NCBI RefSeq assembly: GCF_000283155.1
Contig: NW_004454177.1
Location: forward strand, 9,843,775-9,907,774
DNA: 64,000 nucleotides
From: Ceratotherium simum simum
Lineage: Eukaryota > Chordata > Mammalia > Perissodactyla > Rhinocerotidae
Reading direction: 5' to 3'
The notes beneath the pieces were generated by a model. That model did not search any database and had not been told where the DNA came from. It worked only from the letters and a program-made list of their open reading frames with translations. Position 1 is the first letter of the stretch; every line of letters begins with the position of its first letter. Made by a program: the position numbers and the translations under genes. Shown here piece by piece: positions 11,070-21,280 of the stretch.

Positions 11070-11981
11070 TGTTGTTAAGGGCTAAGCACCACTCCTGAAT
11101 ATATGTAAATGCAAGTTACACATTTAACCCTTTTCTGACCTGGCATCCCATCCCCTTCTCCAGGACTAAATAGTTCAGTAGCCATGATCTGCCATATCCA
11201 TGGAGAAGCCGAAAGGGGGTATAATGTAAGTGCCTGACAATTAGCTTTTTTGATTGGAATGTAAATGCCTGACATTAAGCTTTTGATTGCTGAGGCATCC
11301 ATTTAAAGACAGCCATCTCGAATACGCTTATTACCATCTACACAACTAGATAAAGAGCCAGGCTGCCCCCCATGAAGCTCCCTGTCCAGAAAGCCCTGGG
11401 TGACCTCGATAACTGACCATTTGAGCTACCCTGCTTTTCTCTTCTTGCACTTTAATTCTTGCACTTATGTTTTATTTATTTATTTATTTTTTTTGTGAGG
11501 AAGAGCAGACTTGAGCTAATGCCTATTGCCAATCCTCTTCTTTTTTGCTGAGGAAGATTGGCCCTGGGCTAACATCCATGCCCATCTTCCTCTACTTTAT
11601 GTGGGACACCTGCCACAGCATGGCTTGATGAGCGTTGCATGGGTCCAGGCCCGGGGTCCGAATCTGCGAACCCCGGGCCACCAGAAGCGGAGCGCGTGAA
11701 CTTAACCACTATGCCACCAGGCTCGCCCCCCAACTCTTATGTTTTAAATTCGCCAATAAAGAGTGAATCCGTGAAACCCTATGCCCCCACCCTCAACCCC
11801 AATAAAGGCAGAGCCCCAGGTCCATGCTCTCTGTCTCTCCCTCTCTCTCCCTGTGACCTTGCTGTGTGGCTCCGGGCTTGCCGTGTACCCTCCGGGGCTT
11901 GTGAGTAATAAACCTTGTTTTTTTCAAAGTTGCCTGATGGCCCCTGCTGAGGTGTGTCTTGCGATCATAGTAATAACCACA
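11070..11981 (+). mobile_element. Probable ERV solo LTR, split by an ERE
   Basis: Starts TGTTGTTAAGGGC, has AATAAA signals at about 11,754, 11,800 and 11,909 (gtaataaaccttgt), a pyrimidine-rich U5-like region with ccgggcttgccgtgt, and ends ..ataaccaca. This TG...CA layout with a late poly(A) signal is LTR-like. The ERE at 11,475-11,735 lies inside and is younger. There is no provirus body. The boundaries are inferred. Confidence 0.55.
11475..11735 (-). mobile_element. ERE SINE, full-length, antisense
   Basis: (ttta)n tail, gaggaagagcagacttgagc, a second copy of the motif as gaggaagattggccctgggc, catcttcctctactttatgt, gcatggcttgatgagcgttg, and the end ccaccaggctcgcccccc. Target-site duplication cttatgtttta at 11,464-11,474 and 11,736-11,746. 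The tail carries the doubled 'gaggaag' subtype. Confidence 0.94.
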
Positions 11982-12224
11982 GATGGCTGGTCCAGCCAGA
12001 ATACCGGCTCTGAAAAGAGAAATGTCTGTGGGGGCTCCTACAAGCTGTGCGGGCCCAGGTGAGTGCCCCCAGCATTCCTAGCCAATAGCATCACTCTCTA
12101 TAGGCTGAGACTGACACAAAACAGGGGAATATATGTTGAAATAAAAGCAGTAGAGCTCAGCTAAACACAAAGAAGAACTTCCTGTCTGCCCACATTACAG
12201 ATTAAAAAGGGAAGTTCCTTTATG

Positions 12225-12460
12225 TATTAATTTAACAAACATTTTTTAGATACTTTTAAATGCTGGGCACTCTGCAGGTACCTGTGTGTTGGGGGGAACG
12301 TTGTACAACCATGGCAGGGTTTGAAAGAAGCCTGCTTTCTCTCTGATAAAGTGCCGTAGCTGGGTGGGGCCTTGCGGACAAATCCTTTCCGCTGAGTGAA
12401 TGTTTCACCTGGTTAGTGGAATGGCAGAGCTGGGACTAGATTTCTGGTTAAATATTCTTT
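12225..12460 (-). repeat. L2 3' fragment followed by a MIR-like fragment
   Basis: ttaatttaacaaacattttt and atgctgggcactctgcaggt (12,225-12,290) are the reverse complement of an L2/MIR tail. tggtagcagagctggg-like gaatggcagagctgggacta near 12,420-12,440 fits a MIR core. Both are weak. Confidence 0.4.
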
Positions 12461-12689
12461 ACTGTCTTCAGAGAACATAGAAAATCAATTTTGAGAGAGA
12501 ACCCCTGGGTAGTGAGAGGACAGATGACTGGTGGCTGCTCAGGAGGGTGGCATTACCCGTCCCCCGGTCAAGCGTGTTTGAGCTGGGCCTCCCTGGGGCT
12601 CAGAGGTGGCCTGGACGCGAAGCCCCTGTGCCCAGGCTGGACCCACCTCCAGTGCCCTTGATGGCCTGAGCCTGGGAGCCTGGGGGTGG

Positions 12690-12990
12690 GGTGGGGAGGC
12701 TAGCCGCCTTTGTGGCTGATTTAATCATACAGAGTGTGTGTGGGAGCCCGTGTTCCTTCTCTCTGCTTAATCCAAACCATATTAAAAACAAGCGTCTCTC
12801 AGGGCCTCTGTTCATAATAAGTGGTTGATGCTGCAGCTTCGAGTGGGGGGATTTATTCGCCTTTCATTCATTCCTCAACCTTATCCCTCCTCCCCTCCCG
12901 CGCATGTGGTTGGCAGGAGGAGAAAATAGAAAGATGGTTAATGTACGTTAAAATGGATGATTAAAATAAGGATTTAGTTTTTTAAGAGCT
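12690..12990. other. Possible conserved non-coding element
   Basis: Non-repetitive block with ctgatttaatcatac, an OTX/PITX-type TAATCC at 12,768-12,773, an NKX2-type AAGTGG at 12,819-12,824 and gatttattcgcctttcattc. Dense homeodomain-type words without any transposon signature suggest an enhancer. No alignment was available. Confidence 0.4.
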
Positions 12991-13224
12991 CTTTGCTTGG
13001 GTTTCTCTATGACCCTCAACCTAGGATATCAGCCCCCACTTAGCCTGCCTGGGCTTCCCAGGGAGGAGGAGGGGTTTACAGGCATGGTGAGTACTCTTGG
13101 TGTGAGGCTCAGAATGCCTCGGCTGAGAGAATCCAGTGTGCCAGGGTCCCGGGGCCTGGAGTGCAAATTCCTCCATTGCACAGCTTGGCTCTCGAGGTTT
13201 AGTACAAAAGAGAGCACTGGAGAA

Positions 13225-13430
13225 GGAGTCTCAGGTCTGCCAGTTTTTGCTGTTGAACTTAGGCAAGTGTCACCTCTGGGGCTCCCTCTTCTTAGCTGCA
13301 CAACAGGAATATGGACCTGTCCTCACGGGGCAGTCGTGAGGATTAGAAGAGAAGCGGGCTGAGAACAGCACTTTGAAAGCTGCTGAGCAGGGAGCTGGTG
13401 TTGGGGATGGGGCTTATCATTATTATTGCA
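13225..13430 (+). repeat. MIR SINE, sense
   Basis: gaacttaggcaagtgtcacc, acaacaggaatatggacctg, cgtgaggattagaagaga and ttatcattattattgca follow the MIR consensus order through to its tail. Confidence 0.65.
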
Positions 13431-14559
13431 AGCCCTGCTCCTCTGGAGATGAAGGTGGGGGTGGGGACAGGGAGGGGAAGACCTTCTCCTTCTTTCCACG
13501 TGGTGGGGGCAGTAATGTGAGGTCCTGGGGACAGATGGGAGGAGAGCAGCACCCCAGGGACCCGTGCCCTGCAGGAGCAGCTGTTCAGTGACAGCTGTGT
13601 CTGAGAGCCGGGTGGCTTTGCGTGGGTGCGGAGCCCTGAGCCGCCAGTCTGCCGGCCTCTCCAGCCAGGCATGTTAGTAAAACCTCCACGTGGCGCCGTC
13701 TCTCTCTGCGGGGCCCTTGATTAGGCTTCATCTCTGGGACAGGAATGCAAATGGGCAGGACAAAGAGCTGGGTCTGGGCGGTCGGGGCAAGCAAGGCCAG
13801 CCCTTCCCCCACATGTGATGCCAGGGACAGATCAGTCACCCGCCTCTGCCTCAGCCATGCTGGTCCGGGCCTATGAGCCATCTGCCTCCAAATACCCTCC
13901 TTCAGATGGAATTTGAGACATCTCTCTTCCCATCTGCGCCCCAAGAAATGGGTCCTTCCTCTCTGCCCCTTCTTTTCTCTGCTCTGGACCTGAGGAAAAT
14001 GACTCAGATACCTTGTAGCTTTCCTCCGCTTCCCAGACTGCAATCACTCCCCTCGGCATCACCCAAGCTTTGAATTCTGGGTGAGAAGGAGGATGAGAGA
14101 GGTCAGCCAGTCCAGTGCCTGGCCCCCAGCCCTCCCTGTGCCACTGGGCTCCTGTTGTGAGCTTTTAAACCAGGTTGAGTGTTTCAGAGCCCAGGTTTGG
14201 GAAGAAGAAACTCGATGACTCCAGAATAGAAACACCACATTCAAGTGGGTTAAACTCCAGCCCTGACATTTAATTAGCATCTTTTTCAGCTCCCACACTT
14301 GAAGAGTACCTGTTATTTCTTTTCTTTTACTCACAATACACTGTAAGCTGGGAGCATTTTCCTGAGCTCCCGAACCTCTCATCAGAAGTCAATCACTTTG
14401 GAAGCGTGAGGAATACTTCTGCAAGCCTGCCGCGGATTGCGGCTCAGAAAGCAAGGAGCAGCCCGAGAGGCGATGAGGAGACAGTGGTGAGGGCAGGGGC
14501 CCCACACAAGCTCCCAGCTTTTAGTCTGCCTACCCCACTCCCCATCACCCTGGACACAT
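13431..14559. other. Unique sequence, 1.1 kb, partly regulatory-looking
   Basis: No repeat or exon recognised. A perfect POU octamer ATGCAAAT lies at 13,745-13,752 next to acaaag (SOX-like). Open frames up to 152 codons on the minus strand show no family motifs and are probably chance in GC-rich DNA. Confidence 0.4.
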
Positions 14560-14599
14560 CATCTTCCAAGTGAGCACCAGCATCCAATGAACCCTAGAC

Positions 14600-14950
14600 C
14601 GTTTGCCTCTGAAAAGAGCAAGGAGAGAGCCCAGTGGAGACCTGCCTGCCTGGGCCATGCTAGGAGCTGCTGGGAGCAGACTGGTGGGGTGGATAGTGCG
14701 GACATGGCTGGAGGGACAGACCCCTCAACACAGGCACACACATAAATGGCAAACGCATTGGCAATAAGTGCCATGAAGGAGAGTGTAAAGCCGGGGGCCT
14801 AGACCAGTCTGGGAGGTCAAGGAATCGCTTGTAGGCAGAGATCACGATGGTGGGGAGGATGAGGTAGAGAAAACTGTCTGTGCTAATGCCCTGAGGCAGG
14901 AGGGAGCTGGGAGCCTCCCAGGAATGGGACAAAGCGTTTCTCACATCCAT
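14600..14950 (-). pseudogene. Possible decayed membrane-transporter-like sequence (very tentative)
   Basis: The minus strand encodes FLYLILPTIVISAYKRFL in one frame (about 14,817-14,870). After a frame change come PGFTLSFMALIANAFAIYVC and ACVEG (about 14,727-14,795). Hydrophobic pattern, order and the FLYLxLPxIV word recall a transmembrane stretch of SLC9-type Na+/H+ exchangers, from memory of that family. There are no exon boundaries, a frameshift is required, and no further homology is clear. Chance is a serious alternative. Confidence 0.15.
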
Positions 14951-14960
14951 TCCTTTCTCT

Positions 14961-15450
14961 CTGTCTTGCTGTCACTGTCTTGCCTCAGGCCTGGCCACAG
15001 CATTGGCTCTTATTGAGCCTCTTGTCTCCTTCCCTCACTCCCTTCCAACCCACCTTACTGGTTGCCACCAGGTTGATTTTGGGAAAATGTAGCTTTGACC
15101 ATAATACCCGCTTATCTGAAGCAGCTAGTGTCTCCAGATAGCCCACTGAGATAAGTCCTTGTGCTCTAGGGTCCCCATCTTTCCCTTGTTTCCCATCATT
15201 TTCTTCCTTGTGGCCCTCAATTCAGCCACATGGGGCAACTCACCCTCCTGCAAGCACACGCTGTGTTTCCCTCCTGGCAGGCACCTCTGCTCTTGCCTGA
15301 AATTGCCCCCTTGCATCTCCATGAAGGCCTGTAAACATCATACCCACACTTCAGGCTCCTCCCCCAATGCTACTTCTCCAAGAAGCCTTTTGACACAAGC
15401 ACCCCAACTCCACCAGCACATGTACTCACCAAGGACACTGGCCACTGGGC
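14961..15450 (+). mobile_element. L2 LINE fragment, sense
   Basis: gattttgggaaaatgtagct, gttgccaccaggttgat, ttgcctgaaattgcccc and tctccaagaagccttttgac are in L2 order. Diverged, no tail retained. Confidence 0.65.
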
Positions 15451-15769
15451 AGTTGTCAAAACTGATATGCATGGCTTCTGGTCTGAAAGCCATTGTGGCT
15501 TGCGTTGGAGGCTGGGGGAATCTAGCTGAGGCCCAAGGGCAGGGAGGTCTAAGAAGGCTAGTGTATTAATTTTGCCTTCGCCTCCCATGGTGCAACTCCT
15601 GAGGATCTCACCCTTCTCTATCCTGACCTGTTTCCCCCACCCCTGCGTGGGGTCTAGGATCCTCTAGCTTCCATAAGCTGAGCGAGTGCCTGGAGGGCCT
15701 TAGTGCCCAGCTTGCTGCCACATCCACCTCTATCCCTGAACTGCCTGAAAGGTGGGATCATAGGTGCAA

Positions 15770-15990
15770 TGTGGAATTATGGGAAGAGTACAGACTTGGG
15801 GTTCAGAGAGACCTGGGTTCAAACCCAGGTCTGCCATCCATTAGATGTTTATTGATAGGCACATTATTTAACCTTTCTGAACCTCTATTTCCATGGAGAC
15901 AATGAGATCTCCCTTTTAGGTGGGTTGTGAAGGTTAAATGAGATAAACGAGAGCACGTAATGGGCTTGAAGCATAGTGATTGCTTGTTTT
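15770..15990 (+). repeat. MIR SINE, nearly full length
   Basis: gggaagagtacagacttggg, gagacctgggttcaaaccca (B box), tttaacctttctgaacctct and aggttaaatgagataaacga match the MIR consensus along its length. Confidence 0.9.
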
Positions 15991-16640
15991 AGGACCTGTC
16001 AAGACAGAGGTGACTTTGCTCCCTGTGAAAAGCCTTCATTTGATTCTTTTCCTCACACTGGGTAGAAGTTCTGGACCCTGAGAGATAGAGTCCTGGCGTT
16101 CAAAGTCTTCTCCCCTCTCCTTTATCCCCTGTCCTAGACAAGTAAGCAGTAGTTAGGCATCACTTTTCAAATATATATATTTTGCCTTGTTTACTATGAC
16201 TCCAGATGTATCATATGTGTATGAGCAATCTTTTGGAGTTTGTTTGCTTGGAGAATAAGACCCGGCTCTCCTGTTGAGACCGAAACAATTCCTGGGAACT
16301 TGCACACTCAGGGAATCTTAGGTGGTCCTCAGGGATGAAGGGAACTCATGCAGCTGAGGCGTTAAGAACTGAGGCTTAGTCCCTGGCTTCAAGCTGGTGG
16401 TCAATCTCACTCATGTCTTTCTGCATGCAGATCTTGAGTAAATGATAAAAACCAAAAACCAAAACAACAGCAAAAAAACACGTATAAAATTCTGAGTTTG
16501 AGATCTTATTTCCACAACAGTTAGTGAGAGCAGCCAGGACTATGGGAACCTGCCCCCAGTCTCTGGGCTCCTCCACCACTGTGCCCTCCCCCTCGATCTC
16601 CCTGGGGCCAGCCAGGAGAGAAGTCACCTGATTCCTTTAT
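15991..16640. other. Mostly unassigned sequence with a possible L2 remnant
   Basis: 16,020-16,140 (agccttcatttgattctttt, ggcgttcaaagtcttctccc) may be a diverged sense L2 piece. The remainder to 16,640 shows no recognised feature. Confidence 0.35.
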
Positions 16641-17100
16641 GCACAAACCTCGTATTTGGGCAAAATGTGTTTTAGGAAGTTACGTTCTGTGAAAAGGGGC
16701 ATGTTCTTCTGAAAGGATTGCAGTCTTTATCAGAGACTGGGCTGTCAAGAGGTGCTGTGGCTTTTAGAGTTTAATGAGTAAATTTAAATATTGGATGCAA
16801 ATTAGGCATAATATTAACTCTAGCTTCAAAGAGCAAAGAGCAAAAGAGATAGTTAAACAGCCATGAGGGTTTCTGTTGGCTAGATAAGCTTATTCCCAGC
16901 ATGCAGACATAATGTGACAGCTTTGTGATGGCTTCTGCGGAGCCACATGGAAGTAAAAACACAATGGTCTAAAGAGAAACAAGCTCTTCTCCATGCAGTT
17001 GGGGTGGACCACCAGAATCTATCTATCCAAGAGCTCACCTGCTCTCCGCAGTGCTCCACTGACTGTCCGTCCGACTGTCCGCAGGCTGGGCCAGATAGGG
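16641..17100. other. Possible conserved non-coding element, 5' part
   Basis: AT-rich unique block with a POU octamer ATGCAAAT at 16,795-16,802, gtttaatgagtaaattt, and gataagctt. It contains no repeat signature and leads into the octamer cluster downstream. Confidence 0.4.
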
Positions 17101-17420
17101 AGTGGCCTCGAGTGGCAGCCAGCGTGAATTCTTGCTTGGCACGTCAGGAGGGGCTGTGACTCGCCTGCAATAATCCCACCTGTCAGACTGCACTTGGCCT
17201 CCTGCCTCCGGAGGTGCCAAATTCTATTAGCAGGAGAGCGTCATATTTCCATACCTGCCTCTCTAATCACCATCCTCCCGCAAGCGGATTAATTAAAATG
17301 CACATGCAAATACATTAGTTACAAACCCAGCATCCCTCTTCATATGCAAATGCAATCAATCGATACCAAGATGATTTGCATAATGGCAAAAGGAAAAGGA
17401 ATTCTTTAGAACGTGGCTTT
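17101..17420. promoter_or_regulatory. Candidate enhancer with a POU-octamer cluster
   Basis: Three perfect octamers lie within 78 bp: ATGCAAAT at 17,304-17,311 and 17,344-17,351, and its reverse ATTTGCAT at 17,374-17,381. Beside them are gattaattaaaat (homeodomain core, about 17,288) and caatcaatcgat (about 17,354). The octamer is the known binding site of POU factors (OCT/BRN families). The block has no transposon signature. It would be read as a distal enhancer bound by POU and homeodomain proteins. Activity and target gene are unknown. Confidence 0.5.
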
Positions 17421-17735
17421 TGGGGTGAAAACTTAAAAACCTCATGACAGTCATATGTAATCTAAGCCTGTCTGGCACAGCGTGTTCTCTATCATGCTCC
17501 TCAGGAAACAATTGCTCTAAGGCCTGGGGCATTTCCCCCAGAAGCCCTCCTTGTTTAATACCACCCCATACTCTCTGCTGCCTCATTCCCCCGCCCAGTA
17601 CACACGTCCCATGTCAGGGCTAGGTCTCTGTTCTGCATTTGCCTACACTTTGCTCTGAGGATGTTTTCCTTGTAAACTTGAGGCTGGAAAATTGCCCTGT
17701 CCTCCTCACACCCACCTATGCTTAGCTGATTAGAA
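17421..17735. other. Unassigned unique sequence
   Basis: No repeat, exon or strong regulatory signature recognised. Confidence 0.4.
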
Positions 17736-17885
17736 GCTCAACACTGGAAGGGACTTCTAAGACCATCTAATGGCACCCCCTCCCCCCTCAGTTGGGGAGA
17801 CTGAGACCCTGAGTGGAGAGATGAGTTGTCCAAGGTGACACCAATATTAGTTAGTGGTAGACCTGGACCTAGAATTAAGCCAGCC
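17736..17885 (-). repeat. CORE-SINE (MIR/THER-like) fragment
   Basis: acactggaagggacttctaa, gaccatctaatggcacc, gggagactgagaccctgag and caaggtgacac match the familiar order of an ancient CORE-SINE in reverse complement. The exact family is uncertain. Confidence 0.6.
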
Positions 17886-18635
17886 TAGAGGAGGTGCCCA
17901 GAGATGCAGTAGGTGTTCAATCAGGGATGTTTCCCTCAGGCCATCACTGCTTCACTGTATTATTTGGCCTCAAGGTGCTGTGTGTCTCTTGAGAGACACT
18001 TGATAGTAAACAATGCACAGAACAAAACTCAATTGCTATTCACCAGGTGAGGGCTGGAGAGTTCCAGAACTGAGAGAAGGCACAGCTGCTGCCCTAAGGG
18101 ACTCTATAATGGAGATTGCTAACATTTTTTATTTGCAAGAACACTTTTTACATTAGAAAAAAAATTTAAGGTCTTCTCTTTACACAATTGAAATTGTGTG
18201 AAAGTATATATTTATAGAGATGATAGAAAATAACAGAAAGTACTATGAACCTAGTAGCATACATACATTTCAAAGATACCCAGTCTATGCGGTAACATAT
18301 TTTTTCAGCCCACAGGCAATGCTTGGAGTCCCTTTGGATTTGCGGATTCTTCAATGACTCTGCTGTCCCCAGGAGTGTATGGTTCAGAGCTACTAGGGTA
18401 GAGAGAACTTTTGTCTTAGAGTCCAAAGTCCCTGGAATGGAATCTGTTGTCTGATTTCTTCAGGAGGCTGAGACAGGTGGTAACCAGCCAAGACTGTCTT
18501 TCTTCCGGTCAAAACAAACTTCCTATAGGTGAGTCTTGAGGGAGATAAGGACTGGAGAGATGGGGGGAGGGGAGATTTCCAAAACATCAAGTCATTTCTC
18601 ACAAGGATGTGGATCTTGGCCCCAGAGCATAAGGC
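17886..18635. other. Unassigned unique sequence, 0.75 kb
   Basis: No gene or repeat recognised. A small perfect inverted repeat (acacaatt, 2-bp gap, aattgtgt) lies at 18,182-18,199 in an AT-rich stretch. Confidence 0.4.
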
Positions 18636-18715
18636 AAGTGGCTAATAATAATAATTATAAGCTACCGTTTGTTAAGTAGCTACTAAGTGGCAGGAACTGT
18701 GCAAAAGGAGATTAG
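18636..18715 (-). repeat. MIR 3'-tail fragment
   Basis: taataataataattataagc, then ccgtttgttaagtagctact and aagtggcaggaactgtgc, correspond to the reverse complement of the MIR 3' tail. It could be the separated half of the MIR at 19,340-19,480. Confidence 0.5.
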
Positions 18716-19339
18716 AAAAATATAGATATGCCTATGGATGTAGTTATAGATATAGATATCTCCTCGTATAAAACCCAGGGGCTCATGTTCACCAGTCTCT
18801 GCACTGAGTCATGTTTTAAGAAGCAAATTCTAGCAGCCAAAAGTAATTAAACAAGAATTCCAATCTTTACTGGCATCTTTCAACGAGCATTAAAATGATT
18901 GAATCACAGTACAGCAAAATCTCTCAAAGTTCCCTTTCCTTCCCAATCTCCCACACTCTGCAGCCTTCTTCAGAAGCTCGCACTTGGCAGATACTCCAGA
19001 ATGCTCCCTGCTGTTTCAGTGTTTGAGCTGCTGCTTTTTTCCTCCCTTGCCTCTCTCTGCCTGAGATCCTGACCAGGCAAGTAGATTAACCTTTCTCCCA
19101 TCAGGCTTAGTTTCTCCTCTGCTTGTCCATGATGCAGAGTCTCCATGCCCAAGGACAGGCCTGGGGCTGACCCAACAAGTAAAGAACTGGTCTCCCTCCC
19201 TTGGGTGGGCAGCGATAGAACTCTCCTGAAAGATCTGGGAGAGGAAGAGCGGAGCAAAATTCTCCAAGGCAGGATAGGGTGGGGTGGATGGTGAGGAGGT
19301 GGAGAAAGAAGGATGGAGATGGAGAATATCGATACCTTT
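18716..19339. other. Unassigned sequence between two MIR pieces
   Basis: About 620 bp with no family recognised. If the flanking MIR halves are one element, this is an insertion of unknown type. Confidence 0.35.
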
Positions 19340-19480
19340 ACACATTAATACATTTGGTTCTACTCACATACATCTTATGATTTAATCTTCACCAAACTAT
19401 GAGGGAGGCAGAATTAACCACGTTACAAATGAGGAAACAAGTCTCAGAGAGGTTAACTGGGCAGGTGAGAGGTTAACTAG
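19340..19480 (-). repeat. MIR SINE fragment
   Basis: atttaatcttcaccaaacta, ttacaaatgaggaaacaagt and tcagagaggttaactgg are the reverse complement of the MIR core. Confidence 0.75.
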
Positions 19481-19494
19481 GTCGGTCAGATGTC

Positions 19495-19675
19495 AAGAAG
19501 ACAAAGCATAGAAAGGGGTGATAGGGCACATGTGTATGGTGATGGATGGTAATTAGTCTTTGGGTGGTGAACATGATGTAGTCTACACAGAAATTGAAAT
19601 ATGATGATGTACACCTGAAATTTATATATTATAAACCAGTGTTACCTCAATTAAAGAAAAATAAATGAAGCACAC
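19495..19675 (+). mobile_element. L1 3'-UTR end, sense
   Basis: gatggatggtaattagtctt, atgatgtacacctgaaattt and ttacctcaattaaagaaaaa match the 3' end of laurasiatherian/older L1MA-type elements, followed by an A-rich tail. Confidence 0.8.
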
Positions 19676-20158
19676 ACCAAAAAAGAGATGAGATGGAGAG
19701 ATAGCTATAGATGTAAATATTATTATGTAGGAATGCTTTCTTTCTTTTGTTTCTTTTCATTTCCTTTTCTCCTCTCTGAAGTGTAAATTCTAAGATGAAT
19801 CCTAAAGTTACTTTTAAGGTAGTGCAAGTGTGCTGATTTCTAAATATGAATGGGGGAAGGGAATTCTGTTAAGCAGTCAAAGGAGGTGAGGGGGAAAAGG
19901 AGAGAGAGAAAAAGAGAAAGAAGTTAGGGTCTAATTGATTTAGAGAGAATGTGTGAAGATTCTTTTCTGTGACAAGTTTGGGGCAAGTGGGCATGACCAT
20001 TACCTAGGTCCCTGAAAACAGGAGATGCATTCACTATTCTCAGGTAAACCAGCCCTAGCCAGGGCTCAGGGGGCTTTCCCTGATCATGACTAGCAGTTTG
20101 GGAAGCCCATCCCCCAAAACATTGCCTTATGTAAAGAATTCATAGAATGTTCTTAATA
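19676..20158. other. Unassigned sequence with purine-rich stretches
   Basis: Contains a C/T-rich and a G/A-rich run (19,738-19,780 and 19,885-19,925). No gene or repeat family is recognised. Confidence 0.35.
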
Positions 20159-20231
20159 ACCAAAATAGTTCAGTTGACAGAGCATTAGACTGAAAGTTTA
20201 AAGTTCCGTGGTTAGACAAAATTATTTTCTG
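20159..20231 (+). pseudogene. tRNA-Phe(GAA)-derived relic
   Basis: The first 55 bases align without gaps to nuclear tRNA-Phe-GAA with about 44 matches. A-box tagttcagttgacagagc, the D stem and the anticodon arm ttagactgaa with anticodon GAA are kept. The T arm is destroyed after tggtt, so no mature tRNA is expected. It is an inactive gene copy or retrocopy. Comparison is to the tRNA sequence from memory. Confidence 0.65.
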
Positions 20232-20350
20232 TGGCCCTATGCCAAAAGTAATTTGACAAAAGATCCCCACCTCTTGCAGAAATAAATCTTTGAGTGACAA
20301 TACTTGGTGAACAGGAATTGTAAATCTTTCTTATTTTACCCAAGGGATAT

Positions 20351-20806
20351 GATGGGGTTCAGGACATGTTACCCAAAAATATGGCATCTTGGCAGATTGA
20401 ATATTTTAAGCTGATGGAGTTTGAGAAAATGGCAGAAACAGGAAGGTCACTCACTCTGACCTCCTCCCACCCTTCTCCCTTGAAACAGGTCATAAAACCC
20501 TCAAGAGAGAGGCGCCCTCCCTATACCCAGAGGGAAGGAGCATCCATATCTCAGACGACAAAGGGACACCAAGAAGAATCCTAACAAACAGGCCTTGCTA
20601 AGATTCCTCCAGTTGACTACACTTCCCTCATACTTTTTGACCTATCGTATTTCTCCACCACTGTCCACTCTTCATCAAATCCAGTATAAAATACTCAGGT
20701 TTAACTGTTTCTTAGGATCTTCATTTCCTTATGAAGGATCCTATGTCATGTAAAACTTATATTAAATAAATTTGTATGCTTTTCTCCCGTGAAAAAAAGA
20801 AGACAA
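20351..20806 (+). mobile_element. Solo LTR with intact-looking promoter and poly(A) signals
   Basis: Starts TGATGGGGTTCAGGAC, contains aaaaatatggcatcttggca, aggtcataaaaccctcaaga, a TATA-like agtataaaatactc near 20,683, and tattaaataaatttg as a poly(A) signal near 20,763. These are LTR landmarks in the right order. No retroviral coding sequence is adjacent. Family not determined. Confidence 0.65.
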
Positions 20807-21280
20807 AGCACCAAGTGCTGCATCGATGCTCAGGGAAGCTCCCCCCCCCTCCTCTGCAAGCTTTGGCAGCATTTTGATCTCAGGAGTCCTGTTCCATTTT
20901 GATCTCAAGGACCTGTGGTCCCCTGGTACAGTCCTGGGTATTTTCTGATCATCCCTTGACCATTTTCCTAGTCCAAATCAAGTTTTACTGCAGGCATTTG
21001 GTTTGCTTAGACATGGATTTTCATGCTATGGATCCATGCTACGGTATGGTTGTTCTGGAGAGAAAATACCATTTTTTGCAGGTATTCTGCATACACTCTG
21101 GCCATGCTAGCCTATTCTCTACTTTTGAACACGGCTTTGTCGTGCTTGTCTTTCTGCCCTTGAAAGTGTTCATAGCCCCGCACCTGCCTCACATCCCAGG
21201 TTCTGCTGGGCAGGACTGCAGCCAATCAATGATGGTCGTGTTGCTGGTTCCACAAAGGAGGGAAGAGAAAAGTGGGTGCC
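20807..21280. other. Unassigned sequence with a local duplication
   Basis: cattttgatctca occurs twice about 24 bases apart (about 20,872 and 20,896). A 143-codon open frame on the plus strand runs on into the next LTR and shows no protein motif, so I regard it as chance. Confidence 0.35.

Noticed and set aside
18182..18199. Perfect 8-bp inverted repeat considered as an operator-like site
   Set aside because: Eukaryotic context, AT-rich and short. Such palindromes are common by chance.
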